From NCBI RefSeq assembly GCF_040819555.1, contig NZ_CP161920.1, positions 199,501 through 263,500 of the forward strand: DNA of 64,000 nt, in the 5' to 3' direction. Position 1 is the stretch's first letter, and every line of letters starts with the position of its first letter. The translations under genes and the position numbers were made by a program. The notes under the pieces were generated by a model. That model was not told the DNA's origin. It searched no databases and worked only from the letters and a program-made list of their open reading frames with translations. Origin of the DNA: Nitratireductor sp. GISD-1A_MAKvit. GTDB taxonomy: Bacteria > Pseudomonadota > Alphaproteobacteria > Rhizobiales > Rhizobiaceae. Shown in pieces: positions 27,611-37,831 of this stretch.

Positions 27611-28537
27611 ATGACCAACGCCTCAGACGATCAGGATCATCCTGTTCTCAATGCCTTCAATGAGATTGAGAAGCCCTTGGTCAATGAAGTAGACACTGCA
27701 AAGTTCACCGATGAGGATGACTTCAACCGGCTGGGAGTGTCGTTACTCATCGAGGCGGGCAGCTACGTTTGCATCGCCGCAAACACGCTTGGTGAGAATG
27801 AAAAATGGGATCGAGACACGGCCGCAATAGGTGGAAACATGGTCCGACTCTACAAGATGATTTCGGGTGTTCTGGATCAAACAACCCAGCGACGGCGTGA
27901 TACGAGCTTTATTTTCGCACGTTTGGTTTTCGAAACGGTCGTGACAATACGTTACCTCATAAAACACTTTAGTCCTGATCTGGTTGCTTCTTACGTAAAG
28001 AACTCCTTCAAGCATGAGGTCAAACTGCGAAGGAAGATAGAGCAAAACATCGCGGCACGTGGTGGAGTAATTTTGCCGATCGAAGATCGCATGATGAAGT
28101 CGATTGATCGTTCGTTTGCGAGTGCTGGCGTCAATCCAAGTGACCTAAGCGAATATAGGGAAAGAAACTGGGGCGCGCGAAACCTCTACGAGAAGGCGGA
28201 GGACCTGGGGATGGACGATGCGTATTTAGGCGCGTTCTCCGGACCGTCACAAGCCGTGCATGGCGCTTGGGGAGACATCTACTCACACTGCCTTCAGACC
28301 GATGGCGATGAGTTGTTTTCACCGAACATTGAATGGGGCTACCCACGCCCACAATTGATTACTGCTACAGCAAGTCTGAGTCTGTTCGCTGTAAACGATT
28401 ATTTTGGGTTTGTTTGCGGTCCAGATTTGCAAGAAGTGGTACAAGGTCACCTAAGTGATTTAGCAACTCGATTGGATGCTTTTAACCGGGCACACGAAGC
28501 ATACCTTGCACCGAAGGAATGGCCCAGAATCCGCTAA
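27611..28537 (+). CDS. DUF5677-like hypothetical protein
   Basis: Predicted soluble, mostly helical protein of 308 residues. The core RRRDTSFIFARLVFETVVTIRYLIKHF followed by a conserved-looking RNWGARNLYEKAEDLGM and a SQAVHGAWGDIYSH histidine segment resembles DUF5677 proteins, which are scattered among bacterial accessory regions; biochemical function is unknown to me. ATG 27611 has only a weak AGGAACAAC ahead of it. Codon use is visibly more AT-rich than in rpsA or the nucleoside cluster, and the gene is flanked by an imperfect 15-base direct repeat. Acquisition by transfer is likely. Confidence 0.7.
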   Translation: MTNASDDQDHPVLNAFNEIEKPLVNEVDTAKFTDEDDFNRLGVSLLIEAGSYVCIAANTLGENEKWDRDTAAIGGNMVRLYKMISGVLDQTTQRRRDTSFIFARLVFETVVTIRYLIKHFSPDLVASYVKNSFKHEVKLRRKIEQNIAARGGVILPIEDRMMKSIDRSFASAGVNPSDLSEYRERNWGARNLYEKAEDLGMDDAYLGAFSGPSQAVHGAWGDIYSHCLQTDGDELFSPNIEWGYPRPQLITATASLSLFAVNDYFGFVCGPDLQEVVQGHLSDLATRLDAFNRAHEAYLAPKEWPRIR

Positions 28538-28642
28538 GGATATGCAGACTTGAGACGGGGCCGCTTCACGCCTTCTCCAGTAAGGGTCGGCGGCCGGGTT
28601 TAGCCCTTGGTCTTGCCGAAAAACGTCGGCTGTATGCACCTA

Positions 28643-28657
28643 GCAGCTATTCGGACA
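28643..28657. repeat. Imperfect direct repeat copy 2 flanking the DUF5677 insert
   Basis: GCAGCTATTCGGACA matches 27378-27392 at 14 of 15 bases in the same orientation. The stretch 28538-28784 around it contains no gene that I can support; it reads like degraded or non-coding DNA. Confidence 0.4.
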
Positions 28658-28784
28658 AGTTGCAGCATTCGTAAATTTGGGCTCACAGCAGACGTTCGCT
28701 GCTATAAGGTTTGAGTGGGCGCGATGAGATCGAAAGCGGGCACGATGGCCAGCGAAGCAGATTGTATTCAGCCCCCGCTCGCCC

Positions 28785-28988
28785 TCACCAATGCGGTGGC
28801 TTGGTCACGGGCACATCGCCCGCCGTCTGCTCTTCCAGCTCCATGAAACGCTCCGAGAGCCTCTCGAGCTTCTTCTTCAGCGCTTCCGTCTCGCGCCACT
28901 GGCGCGTCAACTCGGCGGAAAGCTCTTCGATGGTCTTTTCCTGCTCGGCGGCCAGGATTTCCAGCTTCGTGATGCGGTCTTCGCTCAT
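28785..28988 (-). CDS. slyX: SlyX family protein
   Basis: Small coiled-coil protein of 67 residues. The heptad-rich MSEDRITKLEILAAEQEKTI region leads into a leucine/glutamate coiled coil and ends in the proline-rich family tail KPPHW. The start is the ATG at 28986-28988. The function of SlyX is not established. It lies between the DUF5677 insert and the divergent nucleoside transporter operon. Confidence 0.85.
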   Translation of the reverse strand: MSEDRITKLEILAAEQEKTIEELSAELTRQWRETEALKKKLERLSERFMELEEQTAGDVPVTKPPHW

Positions 28989-29168
28989 GGCGCGTTTCTT
29001 TCTGCGGTTTCGGTGCATTCTCGCCCACGGAAATTGACAAGCAAGGCCTGATTTGTCGAGAGTGAATGACGGTTCCTTTCGCCGTGCCCCTCCCGCGCCG
29101 GTTGGCAGGCGGCGGGCCCGCGTGATAGGAATTTGACCAAACGATAAAAACGGGGAAGCGGGCCGCCG

Positions 29169-30702
29169 ATGGCTGAAACGGCAATCGAGCTCAAGGGCAT
29201 CAGCAAGAGCTTTGGCGCGGTTCATGCAAACCGCAACATCGATCTGAAAATCGAGGCCGGGACAATCCACGGCATCATCGGCGAAAACGGGGCCGGCAAA
29301 TCGACCCTGATGTCGATCCTCTATGGCTTCTATCAGGGCCGATCGCGGGCAGATCCATGTGGGCGGCAAAAAGGCCGCGATCAACACGCCGAGCGACGCC
29401 ATCGCGCTGGGCATCGGCATGGTGCATCAGCACTTCATGCTGGTGCAGAATTTCTCCGTGCTGGAAAACGTGATCCTGGGGGCGGAAGGCGAGGCGCTGC
29501 TCAACACCTCCATCGCCAAGGCGCGCTCGGAGCTGGAGCGGCTGGAACGCGACTATGGGCTGGAGGTGGACCCCGACGCCATCATCGAGGATCTGCCGGT
29601 GGGCCTGCAGCAGCGGGTGGAAATCCTCAAGGCGCTCTATCGCGGCGCGGACATTCTGATCCTCGACGAGCCGACCGGCGTTTTGACGCCGGCAGAGGCG
29701 GACCATTTGTTCCGCATTCTGGAGCAGCTCAAGGAAGAGGGCAAAACCATCATCCTCATCACCCACAAGCTGCGCGAGATCATGGCGATCACCGACAATG
29801 TCTCGGTCATGCGGCAGGGCACGATGGTGGCAACCCGCAAGACCGCCGAGACAAGCGTGGAGGAGCTGGCCGAGCTGATGGTCGGCAGGCGCGTGCTGCT
29901 TCAGGTGGAAAAGGGCGAGGCAAGCCCCGGCGACGTGCTGCTTTCGGTGCGCAATCTCACCGTGAAGGATTCCCGCGGCGTTACCATGGTCGACAATGTG
30001 TCGCTCGATGTGCGCGCGGGCGAGATCGTCGGCATTGCCGGCGTGGCGGGCAACGGGCAGTCGCAGCTTCTCGATGCCGTTACGGGCGTGCGCAGGGCCG
30101 TTTCCGGCACGGTGACGCTGGATGGCGAGCCGGTGGACCTGACCGGCGCGGCAGACCCCGCAGACCTGCGCGCGCGCGGCATGGCCCATGTGCCCGAAGA
30201 CCGGCACCATGTGGGGCTTGTTCTGCCGTTCGAGGAAAACGAGAACGCCATGCTTGGCTATCACCGGCAGGATAAATACCTCAACGGCCCCTTTCTCAAC
30301 ATCGAGGCGATCCGCGCCGATGCGCGCGAGAAGATTGAGAAATACGACATCCGCCCGCCCGACTGCCGGCTGAAGACGGCCAATTTCTCCGGCGGCAACC
30401 AGCAGAAGATCGTGCTGGCGCGCGAGATGGAACAGAACCCCAAGGTGCTGATCGTCGGCCAGCCGACGCGCGGCGTGGATGTGGGCGCCATCGAGTTCAT
30501 TCACAAACGGCTGATCGACATGCGTGATCAGGGCAAGGCGGTGCTTCTGGTCTCAGTGGAGCTTGATGAAATCCGCTCGCTCTCCGACCGCATCCTGGTC
30601 ATGTTCGCCGGTCGCGTGGTGGGCGAGCGCGGACCCGAGGCCAGCGAAGGCGAGCTTGGCCTGCTCATGGCCGGCGTCGAGGAAAAGGAGGCGGCGGAAT
30701 GA
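29169..30702 (+). CDS. Nucleoside ABC transporter ATP-binding protein (NupA/YufO type, two domains); frame broken at 29336-29338
   Basis: Double-NBD ATPase of the BmpA-linked purine/pyrimidine nucleoside importer class. The first domain has Walker [15 protein letters not shown] near residue 38. The frame breaks right after YGFYQ at GGG 29336-29338; removing one G gives [18 protein letters not shown] and a 510-residue protein. The first signature is replaced by the variant [15 protein letters not shown] usual in this family, with Walker [16 protein letters not shown]. The second domain has [14 protein letters not shown] and [15 protein letters not shown]. It overlaps the next permease gene by four bases. 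It is first in an operon with two permeases, cdd, PNP and deoA, so nucleosides are the likely cargo. Confidence 0.88.
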
Positions 30703-31838
30703 GTGCGCCTTATGCGAAACTGCCCGCTTGGGCCGATTACGGGCTGATCCCGCTCATCAATCTCGCCGTCGCCTTTCTGGTGGCCGGACTGGTGGTGATG
30801 CTGGTTGGTGAAAATCCGTTACGCGCTGCCGCCATTCTGGTGGAAGGCGCGCTCGGGGGCGGGCAGAGCATCGCCTACACGCTTTACTACGCCACAAGCT
30901 TCATCTTCACCGGGCTTGCCGTGGCCGTCGCCTTCCATTGCAGCCTGTTCAACATTGGCGGCGAGGGACAGGCCTATGTGGGCGGGCTCGGCGTTGCCGT
31001 GGTCTGTCTCGCCTTCGACAGTATCCTGCCCTGGTGGCTGGTGTTTCCCATGGCCATCATTGGCGCGGCGCTGTTCGGCGCGGCGTGGGCCTTCATCCCG
31101 GCCTATTTTCAGGCAAAGCGCGGCTCGCACATCGTCATCACCACGATCATGTTCAATTTCATCGCCGCAAGCCTGATGGTCTATCTGCTGGTAAACGTCT
31201 TGAAACCCGCCGGCGCGCAGGCTCCGCAGACCCGCAATTTTCTCGAAGGCGGGCAATTGCCCAAGCTCAACTGGGCACTGGAGGCGCTGGGCTTTTCCGT
31301 ACGCTCGGCGCCGTTCAACCTTTCGTTTCTTCTGGCGCTTCTTGCGGCCTTTCTGGTGTGGGTGCTGATCTGGCGCACGCGGCTCGGCTATGAAATCCGC
31401 ATGCGCGGTTTCAGCCCCAAGGCGGCGCGCTATGCCGGCGTGAGCGAAACGAAGATCATCATCGTCACCATGCTGATTTCCGGCGCGCTCGCCGGCATGA
31501 TGGCGCTCAACCCGGTGATGGGCGACCAGAACCGCCTGCAGATCGATTTCGTTACCGGGGCGGGTTTTGTCGGCATCGCCGTGGCGCTGATGGGACGTTC
31601 GCATCCGGCGGGCATCGTTCCGGCGGCCATCCTGTTCGGCATGCTCTATCAGGGTGGGGCCGAACTTGCCTTTGAGATGCCCAACATCTCGCGCGACATG
31701 ATCGTCATCATTCAGGGGCTCGTCATCCTGTTCGCCGGCGCACTGGAGCATATGTTCCGGCCTTCGATACAGGCGCTTTTCGCCAGCCTCAGCCCGCGCT
31801 CGGCGGGTGTCGAAGCACGGCAGGGAGAGGGTGGCTGA
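30699..31838 (+). CDS. Nucleoside ABC transporter permease (NupB/YufP type)
   Basis: Polytopic membrane protein of 379 residues in the BPD_transp_2 family. The segments HCSLFNIGGEGQAYVGGLGVAVV and GFSPKAARYAGVSETKIIIVTMLISGALAGMMAL are characteristic, and about nine hydrophobic stretches are visible. The start ATG overlaps the ATPase stop (ATGA). It forms the transport channel together with the next permease. Confidence 0.9.
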   Translation: MSAPYAKLPAWADYGLIPLINLAVAFLVAGLVVMLVGENPLRAAAILVEGALGGGQSIAYTLYYATSFIFTGLAVAVAFHCSLFNIGGEGQAYVGGLGVAVVCLAFDSILPWWLVFPMAIIGAALFGAAWAFIPAYFQAKRGSHIVITTIMFNFIAASLMVYLLVNVLKPAGAQAPQTRNFLEGGQLPKLNWALEALGFSVRSAPFNLSFLLALLAAFLVWVLIWRTRLGYEIRMRGFSPKAARYAGVSETKIIIVTMLISGALAGMMALNPVMGDQNRLQIDFVTGAGFVGIAVALMGRSHPAGIVPAAILFGMLYQGGAELAFEMPNISRDMIVIIQGLVILFAGALEHMFRPSIQALFASLSPRSAGVEARQGEGG

Positions 31839-31839
31839 G

Positions 31840-32811
31840 ATGGATTTCTTTCAATCCGTGATCCTGGTGTTCGATTCCACCGTGCGGCTTTCCATCCCCC
31901 TGCTTCTGGCCGCGCTTGCGGGGCTCTATTCCGAGCGCTCGGGCGTTTTCGACATCGGCCTTGAAGGAAAAATGCTGGCCGGCGCCTTTGCCGCGGCTGC
32001 GGCGGCCGCCGTCACCGGCTCGGCCTGGGCCGGGCTTGGCGCGGCAATGCTGGTTTCGATTTTTCTGGCGCTGGTGCACGGGTTTGCATCGATCACCCAT
32101 CGCGGCAACCAGATCGTCTCCGGTGTGGCCATAAATTTCATTGCCGCAGGCTCCACCGTCATTCTGGGGCAGGCGTGGTTTCGCCAGGGCGGGCGCACCC
32201 CTTCCCTGCCCGGCGAAGCGCGTTTTGGCGCTCTGGATCTCCCCTTTGTCGAGACCATCCGGGATGTACCTTTCCTCGGGTTTGTCTATGCGGAGCTTCT
32301 CTCGGGGCACTCCCTTCTCGTCTATGCGGCCTTTCTGCTCGTACCCTTCACATGGTGGGTGCTGTTTCGCACGCGCTTCGGCCTGCGCCTGCGGGCCGTG
32401 GGCGAAAACCCGGCAGCCGTGGATACCGCCGGCATTTCGGTTTCCTGGCTGCGCTACCGCGCTGTCATCTGCACGGGCATTCTCACCGGCATGGCAGGCG
32501 CCTATCTTTCGATCGCACAGAATGCCGGTTTCGTGAAAGACATGACGGCGGGGCGCGGCTTCATCGCGCTGGCCGCGCTCATTTTCGCCAAATGGAAGCC
32601 CGTCCCGGTCATGTTTGCCTGTCTTCTGTTCGGTTTCCTCGATGCATTTGCCATCCGGATCCAGGGCACACCGCTGCCCTTCATCGGGCGGGTTCCGGTG
32701 CAGTTCATGCAGGCTCTGCCCTATATTCTCACCGTGGTGCTTCTGGCCGGCTTCATCGGCAAGGCCGTGCCACCCCGGGCCGGGGGTGTGCCCTATGTGA
32801 AGGAGCGGTGA
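31840..32811 (+). CDS. Nucleoside ABC transporter permease (NupC/YufQ type)
   Basis: Second membrane subunit, 323 residues, with about eight hydrophobic stretches. LYSERSGVFDIGLEGKMLAGAFAA, ASITHRGNQIVSGVAINFIAAG and LRAVGENPAAVDTAGISV are hallmarks of this nucleoside importer subgroup. The ATG at 31840 is preceded by GGGAGAGG and lies just after the first permease stop. Its stop overlaps the cdd start (TGATG). Confidence 0.9.
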   Translation: MDFFQSVILVFDSTVRLSIPLLLAALAGLYSERSGVFDIGLEGKMLAGAFAAAAAAAVTGSAWAGLGAAMLVSIFLALVHGFASITHRGNQIVSGVAINFIAAGSTVILGQAWFRQGGRTPSLPGEARFGALDLPFVETIRDVPFLGFVYAELLSGHSLLVYAAFLLVPFTWWVLFRTRFGLRLRAVGENPAAVDTAGISVSWLRYRAVICTGILTGMAGAYLSIAQNAGFVKDMTAGRGFIALAALIFAKWKPVPVMFACLLFGFLDAFAIRIQGTPLPFIGRVPVQFMQALPYILTVVLLAGFIGKAVPPRAGGVPYVKER

Positions 32812-33206
32812 TGAGCGCGAAAGAGCTGTTCTCAGCCGCCAGCGCGGCGATGCAGAAAGCCTATGCCCCCTATTCGCGCTTTCCGGTGGGGGCTGCGGTC
32901 AAAACGGAAGAAGGCGCGATCCATGCAGGCTGCAACATCGAGAACGCCTCCTATCCCGAAGGCTGGTGCGCCGAAACCACGGCTCTTGGTCATCTGATCA
33001 TGGCCGGGGGTGGCCGCGTGAGCGAAATTGCGGTGGTGGCGGAACAGATGCCGAAGATCATGCCCTGCGGCGGTTGCCGCCAGCGGCTCGCGGAGTTCGT
33101 CACGGAGGACGCGGTGCTGCATCTGTGCGATACCACCGGTGTTCTGGAGACAGTTCCCTTTTCAGCGGTTTTTCCGCGCGGATTCAGCTTTGAGGATGGC
33201 AAATGA
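32811..33206 (+). CDS. cdd: Cytidine deaminase
   Basis: Zinc enzyme of 131 residues converting cytidine and deoxycytidine to uridine forms. The substrate region YAPYSRFPVGAAV is near residues 18-30; zinc ligands and the catalytic glutamate lie in WCAETTAL (CAE) and MPCGGCRQ (PCxxC). It is translationally coupled to the permease before it and overlaps PNP by four bases, consistent with uptake followed by salvage. Confidence 0.95.
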   Translation: MSAKELFSAASAAMQKAYAPYSRFPVGAAVKTEEGAIHAGCNIENASYPEGWCAETTALGHLIMAGGGRVSEIAVVAEQMPKIMPCGGCRQRLAEFVTEDAVLHLCDTTGVLETVPFSAVFPRGFSFEDGK

Positions 33207-34009
33207 AGGAAGCGGTCGATCTTTTGACCGAACGGCTCAACGGCCTTGCACCGCGGCTTGCACTGGTGCTCGGCTCCGGCCTCGGCGATCTGGTGAACGA
33301 CGTCGAAAACCCCGTGCGGATTTCCTATGCGGAGCTTCCGGGTTTCCCCAGAAGCGGCGTGACAGGCCATGCCGGCGAGATCGTCGCGGGCAGGCTTTCG
33401 GGCACGCCCGTTCTCATGCTTGCCGGCCGTGCCCACTACTATGAGCATGGCGATCCGGCAGCCATGCGCCCCGCGCTCGAAACATTATGGGGCATTGGCA
33501 TCACGCAGCTCATCCTCACAAACGCGGCGGGCTCCCTGCGCGAAGACATGCCCCCCGGTTCTGTGATGCTGATCGAGGATCATATCAACTTTTCCGGCGC
33601 CAACCCGCTGATTGGCGAGGGCAGCGAACGCCGCTTCGTCGGCATGAGCGAAGCCTATGATGCAGGATTGCGCGCCAGCCTGGAAAAGGCAGCCGGGGAA
33701 ACGGGAACGCTTTTACACAGGGGCGTCTATATGTGGTTTTCAGGCCCGACCTTCGAAACACCTGCCGAAATCCGCATGGCGCGCATACTGGGCGCGGATG
33801 CGGTGGGCATGTCCACGGTTCCCGAGGTCATTCTCTCACGCTATCTCGGCCTGCGTGTCGCGGCCTGTTCGGTCATTACCAATCTGGGGGCTGGCATGAG
33901 TTCCGGAGAGCTTTCACACCAGGAAACCAAGGACATGGCGCCCGTCGGGGGCAAGCGCCTTGCGACGATCCTCGCGCAGCTGTGTGCCGATGGCCTGCCG
34001 GCCGGCTGA
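33203..34009 (+). CDS. punA: Purine-nucleoside phosphorylase (trimeric, PunA/XapA type)
   Basis: Phosphorolytic enzyme of 268 residues releasing purine base and (deoxy)ribose-1-phosphate. The phosphate site LVLGSGLGDLV is near residue 21, and MLAGRAHYYEHGDP, LILTNAAGSLREDMPPGSVMLIEDHIN and VYMWFSGPTFETPAEIRMARILGADAVGMSTVPEVI are family signatures of the low-molecular-weight class. It lies between cdd and deoA in the same operon. Confidence 0.92.
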   Translation: MKEAVDLLTERLNGLAPRLALVLGSGLGDLVNDVENPVRISYAELPGFPRSGVTGHAGEIVAGRLSGTPVLMLAGRAHYYEHGDPAAMRPALETLWGIGITQLILTNAAGSLREDMPPGSVMLIEDHINFSGANPLIGEGSERRFVGMSEAYDAGLRASLEKAAGETGTLLHRGVYMWFSGPTFETPAEIRMARILGADAVGMSTVPEVILSRYLGLRVAACSVITNLGAGMSSGELSHQETKDMAPVGGKRLATILAQLCADGLPAG

Positions 34010-34013
34010 TGGC

Positions 34014-35337
34014 ATGATGCTCCCCCAGGAAATCATCCGTCGCAAACGGAACCGAGAAGCGCTCACCGGTGATGAGATTGCCGAGTTTGTGTATGGGCTT
34101 GCGCATGACACCTGGAGCGAGGGCCAGATTGCAGCACTTGCAATGGCCATCTACCTGAACGGCATGGAGCCGGCAGAAGGCGCAGCCCTGACGCTGGCCA
34201 TGCGCGATTCTGGAACCGTTCTCGACTGGTCCGATCTACCCGGCCCCGTTACAGACAAGCATTCCACGGGTGGCGTGGGCGACAATGTTTCGCTCATGCT
34301 CGCCCCCATCGTCGCGGCCTGCGGCGCGTTTGTGCCGATGATTTCCGGACGCGGCCTCGGCCACACCGGTGGCACGCTCGACAAGATGGATTCCATTCCA
34401 GGCTACACCAGCCAGCCGAGTGAGCGGCAGTTCGCCGATACGGTTCGCCAGACTGGATGTGCGATCATTGGCCAGACTGCGGATCTCGCACCTGCCGACA
34501 GACGTTTTTATGCCGTCCGCGACGTGACGGGAACGGTGGAATCGATCCCGCTCATCACTGCGTCAATTCTGTCCAAGAAGCTCGCTGCGGGGCTTTCTTC
34601 GCTGGTTCTGGATGTAAAATCGGGCAATGGCGCGTTTATGGGAGATGCGCGCGCCGCCCGCAAGCTCGCCGAGAATCTTGTGCGCGTGGCCGGCGAGGCG
34701 GGCCTTTCATCCACCGCGCTCGTGACAGACATGAACGAGCCACTGGCGTCGGCCGCCGGCAACGCCGTCGAGGTTGCCAATGCCGTGGATTTTCTGACGG
34801 CCAAGAAACGGGGGCGCCGGCTGGAAGGCGTGACCCTCGCACTGGCCGGCGAAATGCTGCAGGCATCCGGCATTGCGGCAACCACGCGTGAGGCCTTCGA
34901 CAGGGTGCTTGAAGCGCTCGAAAGCGGCCGCGCGGCCGAGACATTCGGAAGAATGGTTTCCGCGCTCGGGGGCCCACCGGACTTCATTGAAAAAGCGGCC
35001 GATTATCTGCCACGAGCAACAGTGAATGCCCCGGTTCTGGCGGATGAAGACGGGTTTGTCGGCGCAATCGATGCACGAGCCATCGGCATTTGCGTGATCG
35101 AACTGGGAGGCGGAAGGCGCGTCGCGGATGACCGGATCGACCATTCGGTGGGTCTTTCCGGGCTGCTTCCCGTCGGGGCCGAAATCAGACGCGGCGAACC
35201 GCTTTGCATGGTTCACGCAGCCTCCACCGACGCGGCCCGAGCGGGCGGCAGAAGCGGTGCGGAAAGCCTATGGCGTTGTTGGTGAGAAACCGCGCGCAAG
35301 AAAAACCATCCTTCGGCGCGTGACGGCACACCCTTAA
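34014..35337 (+). CDS. deoA: Thymidine phosphorylase; frame broken at 35236-35238
   Basis: Pyrimidine-nucleoside phosphorylase cleaving thymidine to thymine and deoxyribose-1-phosphate. The start is ATG 34014 or 34017 (MMLPQEIIRRKRN). The phosphate/substrate signature is KHSTGGVGDNVSLMLAPIVAACG, followed by MISGRGLGHTGGTLDKMDSIPG. The frame is lost near the C-terminus at CCC 35236-35238; deleting one C gives ASTDAAERAAEAVRKAYGVVGE and a stop at 35335-35337, total 440 residues. As sequenced it would end early with a short foreign tail. It is the last gene of the nucleoside operon. Confidence 0.9.
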
Positions 35338-35378
35338 GGTCGGAAACGCCACCGGGGATGTCGGAGTTATCGTACCGC

Positions 35379-35945
35379 TTACTGTTCCATGACAAGCGCC
35401 TGGTCTTCCACGCCAAAGCGTGAAAGGCGGCCAAGAAAGCTCATACCGATGAGTACATTGTCGAGCGCGCTGTCATCCAGCACCACCGCCTCGACGTCTT
35501 CCACGAAGATGCGGCCGATCTGCAGGCTCTCAAGCGTGACCGCTGCAGCCTTCACCCTTCCGTTGGCGGTATTCACTTCATATTTGAAATCCGAAGCGGA
35601 GAGCTTCGCGCCGATCCGGCGTGCCGTATCCCTGTTGACTGCAACGTAGGTGGCACCGGTGTCGATCATCGCCGGCATCTTGCGCCCGTTGATCCTGAAC
35701 TGCCCCACATAGTGCCCGGTTCTGTCAGCCTGAATGCTGACCTTCCTGCCAACCAACACGGAGGTGGTGCCTCGCGAGAGCTTTTCTCCTGCCGGCGCTG
35801 CCGCCATTTTTGCAGGTTCGGCAGCATCCCGTCCGAGGGCGATTTGCATAAGCCCGCGATAGAAATCCGGGTTGCTTTCATAGAGGGCGGGAACACTTCC
35901 CGCAGCTCCAATCAACACACCGAGCATGATCATCTTGCGAAACAT
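35379..35945 (-). CDS. TIGR02281 family retropepsin-like aspartic protease (clan AA)
   Basis: Predicted membrane-anchored aspartic protease of 188 residues. An N-terminal hydrophobic segment (MIMLGVLIGAAGSVPAL) is followed by a linker, then a retropepsin-like domain with the active-site motif MIDTGATYVAVNRDTARR and the later VLIGMSFLGRL equivalent of the second loop. The ATG 35943-35945 is chosen because it starts immediately before the membrane segment; an in-frame start at 35978 is possible. It is convergent with deoA. The cellular target is unknown. Confidence 0.85.
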   Translation of the reverse strand: MFRKMIMLGVLIGAAGSVPALYESNPDFYRGLMQIALGRDAAEPAKMAAAPAGEKLSRGTTSVLVGRKVSIQADRTGHYVGQFRINGRKMPAMIDTGATYVAVNRDTARRIGAKLSASDFKYEVNTANGRVKAAAVTLESLQIGRIFVEDVEAVVLDDSALDNVLIGMSFLGRLSRFGVEDQALVMEQ

Positions 35946-36041
35946 GGGCCAATTCCAACTTGAGGTCGGGTTGACCATAGGCAGCGCAGGCGATCATTGG
36001 TTTAATGACCGGGATAACCTTATCGCTTGGTTAAGCTTGCG

Positions 36042-36671
36042 TTACTTCGTTCCATACATGCGATCGCCGGCATCTCCCAGACCCGGCACGATGTAGCCCT
36101 TTTCATTCAGGCACTCATCGATCGAAGCGGTGAAAATGGGGACATCCGGATGGGATTTGCGGAAATTCTCAACCCCCTCGGGTGCTGCCAGAAGGCACAG
36201 GAAGCGCAGATTGGTTGCACCGCGCTCCTTCAGCTTGTCCACTGCGGCAATCGCAGAATTTGCAGTTGCCAGCATGGGATCGACAACAATGACCAGGCGG
36301 TCGCCCAGATCGCTCGGTGCTTTGAAAAAATATTCAACAGCCTCAAGCGTTTCATGATCGCGATACATGCCCACATGTGCCACACGCGCGGCCGGGACCA
36401 GGTCGAGCATGCCATCGAGAAGCCCGTTGCCCGCGCGCAGCACCGAGGCAAACACCAGCTTCTTGCCTTCCAGTGTGGGAGAATCGATGGGTTGAAGCGG
36501 GGTTTCGATGCGTCTCGTCGTCAGGTCCAGATCACGCGTAACTTCGTAGCAGAGTAAAAGTGAAATCTCGCGCAGAAGACGCCGAAACCCCGCAGTCGAG
36601 GTTTCCTTGTCTCGCATGATGGTGAGCTTGTGCTGGACAAGCGGATGGTCAACGACGGTCACGCCCTGCAT
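36042..36671 (-). CDS. upp: Uracil phosphoribosyltransferase
   Basis: Salvage enzyme of 209 residues making UMP from uracil and [25 protein letters not shown] at the N-terminus is a family hallmark, the PRPP loop is [15 protein letters not shown] near residue 130, and the uracil-binding [18 protein letters not shown] closes the protein. It lies on the opposite strand to the nucleoside operon, together with the deaminase gene upstream. Confidence 0.95.
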   Translation of the reverse strand: MQGVTVVDHPLVQHKLTIMRDKETSTAGFRRLLREISLLLCYEVTRDLDLTTRRIETPLQPIDSPTLEGKKLVFASVLRAGNGLLDGMLDLVPAARVAHVGMYRDHETLEAVEYFFKAPSDLGDRLVIVVDPMLATANSAIAAVDKLKERGATNLRFLCLLAAPEGVENFRKSHPDVPIFTASIDECLNEKGYIVPGLGDAGDRMYGTK

Positions 36672-36743
36672 GTTGTGTTCCCCGGAAGCTGGTTCGTTGC
36701 CTGTGATTGTAACGTCAGGACCTTGATGCGCATACCGGAAGCC

Positions 36744-37724
36744 TCATTGAGCCACAGTTTTGTCGCCCATGGCCTCGAGCAGCGCTGCCCGCGTCGCCGC
36801 ATCGATGAACGCGGCCTCTATTGCCGTACGGGTGAAAGCGGCAAGCGCTGCATCGTCAAAGCCGAAAACCTCTTGCGCCACCTCATATTCATTGCCGATC
36901 GATGTGTGGAAATGGGGTGGATCGTCCGAATTGAGCGTCACGCGGCAGCCGGCCTCTACCAGAGCCGGCAGGGGGTGGCGGGCGAAATCGGGAAAGACCT
37001 TCAAAACGATGTTGGAGACCGGACAGACTTCCAGCACGGTCCCTTCATCTGCCAGTCGGCGAACCAGGTCGGGATTTTCAATCGCGCGCACGCCATGGCC
37101 GATGCGCGCGGGGCGGATGTGATTCAGCGCGGCCTCCACACTCTCCCATCCGCCGAACTCGCCGGCATGCACCGTCAGCCCGAGCCCCGCCTCGCGGGCA
37201 ATATCAAAGGCAGGTGCAAAGTCCCGAACATTGCCAAACCGCTCATCCCCCGCCATGCCGAAACCGGTCACCAGAGGATGCCCGCATGCGACCGCGAACC
37301 GCGCCGCGTCTTCCACCGCTGCCGCGCCAAAGTGGCGAACACCGGTGACCACAATGCGCCCGGTTATGCCGGTGGCGGCCTGTGCACGCGCTATGCCTTC
37401 GCCGAGCGCATTCGTATAGGCGATACGGGACAGGCCGGCGCGTTCGGCATGATCCGGAGAAATGAGTATCTCGGAATAGATCGCGCCCTCGCGCGCCAGC
37501 GACGTGAGATAGTCTTCTGCCAGGAGAGCGTAATCCTCCTCCGAACGAAAAAGACTCGCGGCGGCATCATAGGCTGCAAGAAAGCTGGTGAAGTCGGTCC
37601 AGTGATAGGCACCGTCACGCAGAAAGTCCGATGTATCGACACCATATTTGCGCGCCTGCGTCATTATAAGAGCAGGTGACGCAGCACCTTCGATATGGCA
37701 GTGAATTTCTGCTTTGGGAACCAT
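36744..37724 (-). CDS. add: Adenosine deaminase family protein
   Basis: Amidohydrolase of 326 residues. Metal ligands are in [11 protein letters not shown] at the N-terminus, [10 protein letters not shown] near residue 195 with its histidine, and [17 protein letters not shown] near residue 273. The proton-shuttle glutamate is in HAGEFGG. SDDPP rather than the classical TDDP also occurs in adenine deaminases, so adenine could be the true substrate. Placement next to upp and the nucleoside cluster supports a purine salvage role. Confidence 0.88.
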   Translation of the reverse strand: MVPKAEIHCHIEGAASPALIMTQARKYGVDTSDFLRDGAYHWTDFTSFLAAYDAAASLFRSEEDYALLAEDYLTSLAREGAIYSEILISPDHAERAGLSRIAYTNALGEGIARAQAATGITGRIVVTGVRHFGAAAVEDAARFAVACGHPLVTGFGMAGDERFGNVRDFAPAFDIAREAGLGLTVHAGEFGGWESVEAALNHIRPARIGHGVRAIENPDLVRRLADEGTVLEVCPVSNIVLKVFPDFARHPLPALVEAGCRVTLNSDDPPHFHTSIGNEYEVAQEVFGFDDAALAAFTRTAIEAAFIDAATRAALLEAMGDKTVAQ

Positions 37725-37831
37725 GGGTGCTCCAATCTCGTATGCCTGCGGCGCGGCTGTTCATCGCGCTTTTGACAATAGCGCCGGAAGCGTCGATGGG
37801 CTATGGTCGCCTCGATTTCGAAAGGGTGACA

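Noticed and set aside
27382..27618. Short open frames on both strands before the DUF5677 gene
   Set aside because: No ribosome sites, no domain features and mutual overlap; treated as non-coding insert DNA.
27378..28657. DUF5677 insert as a complete transposon or integrative element
   Set aside because: There is no integrase, transposase or terminal inverted repeat; only a 15-base imperfect direct repeat was seen.
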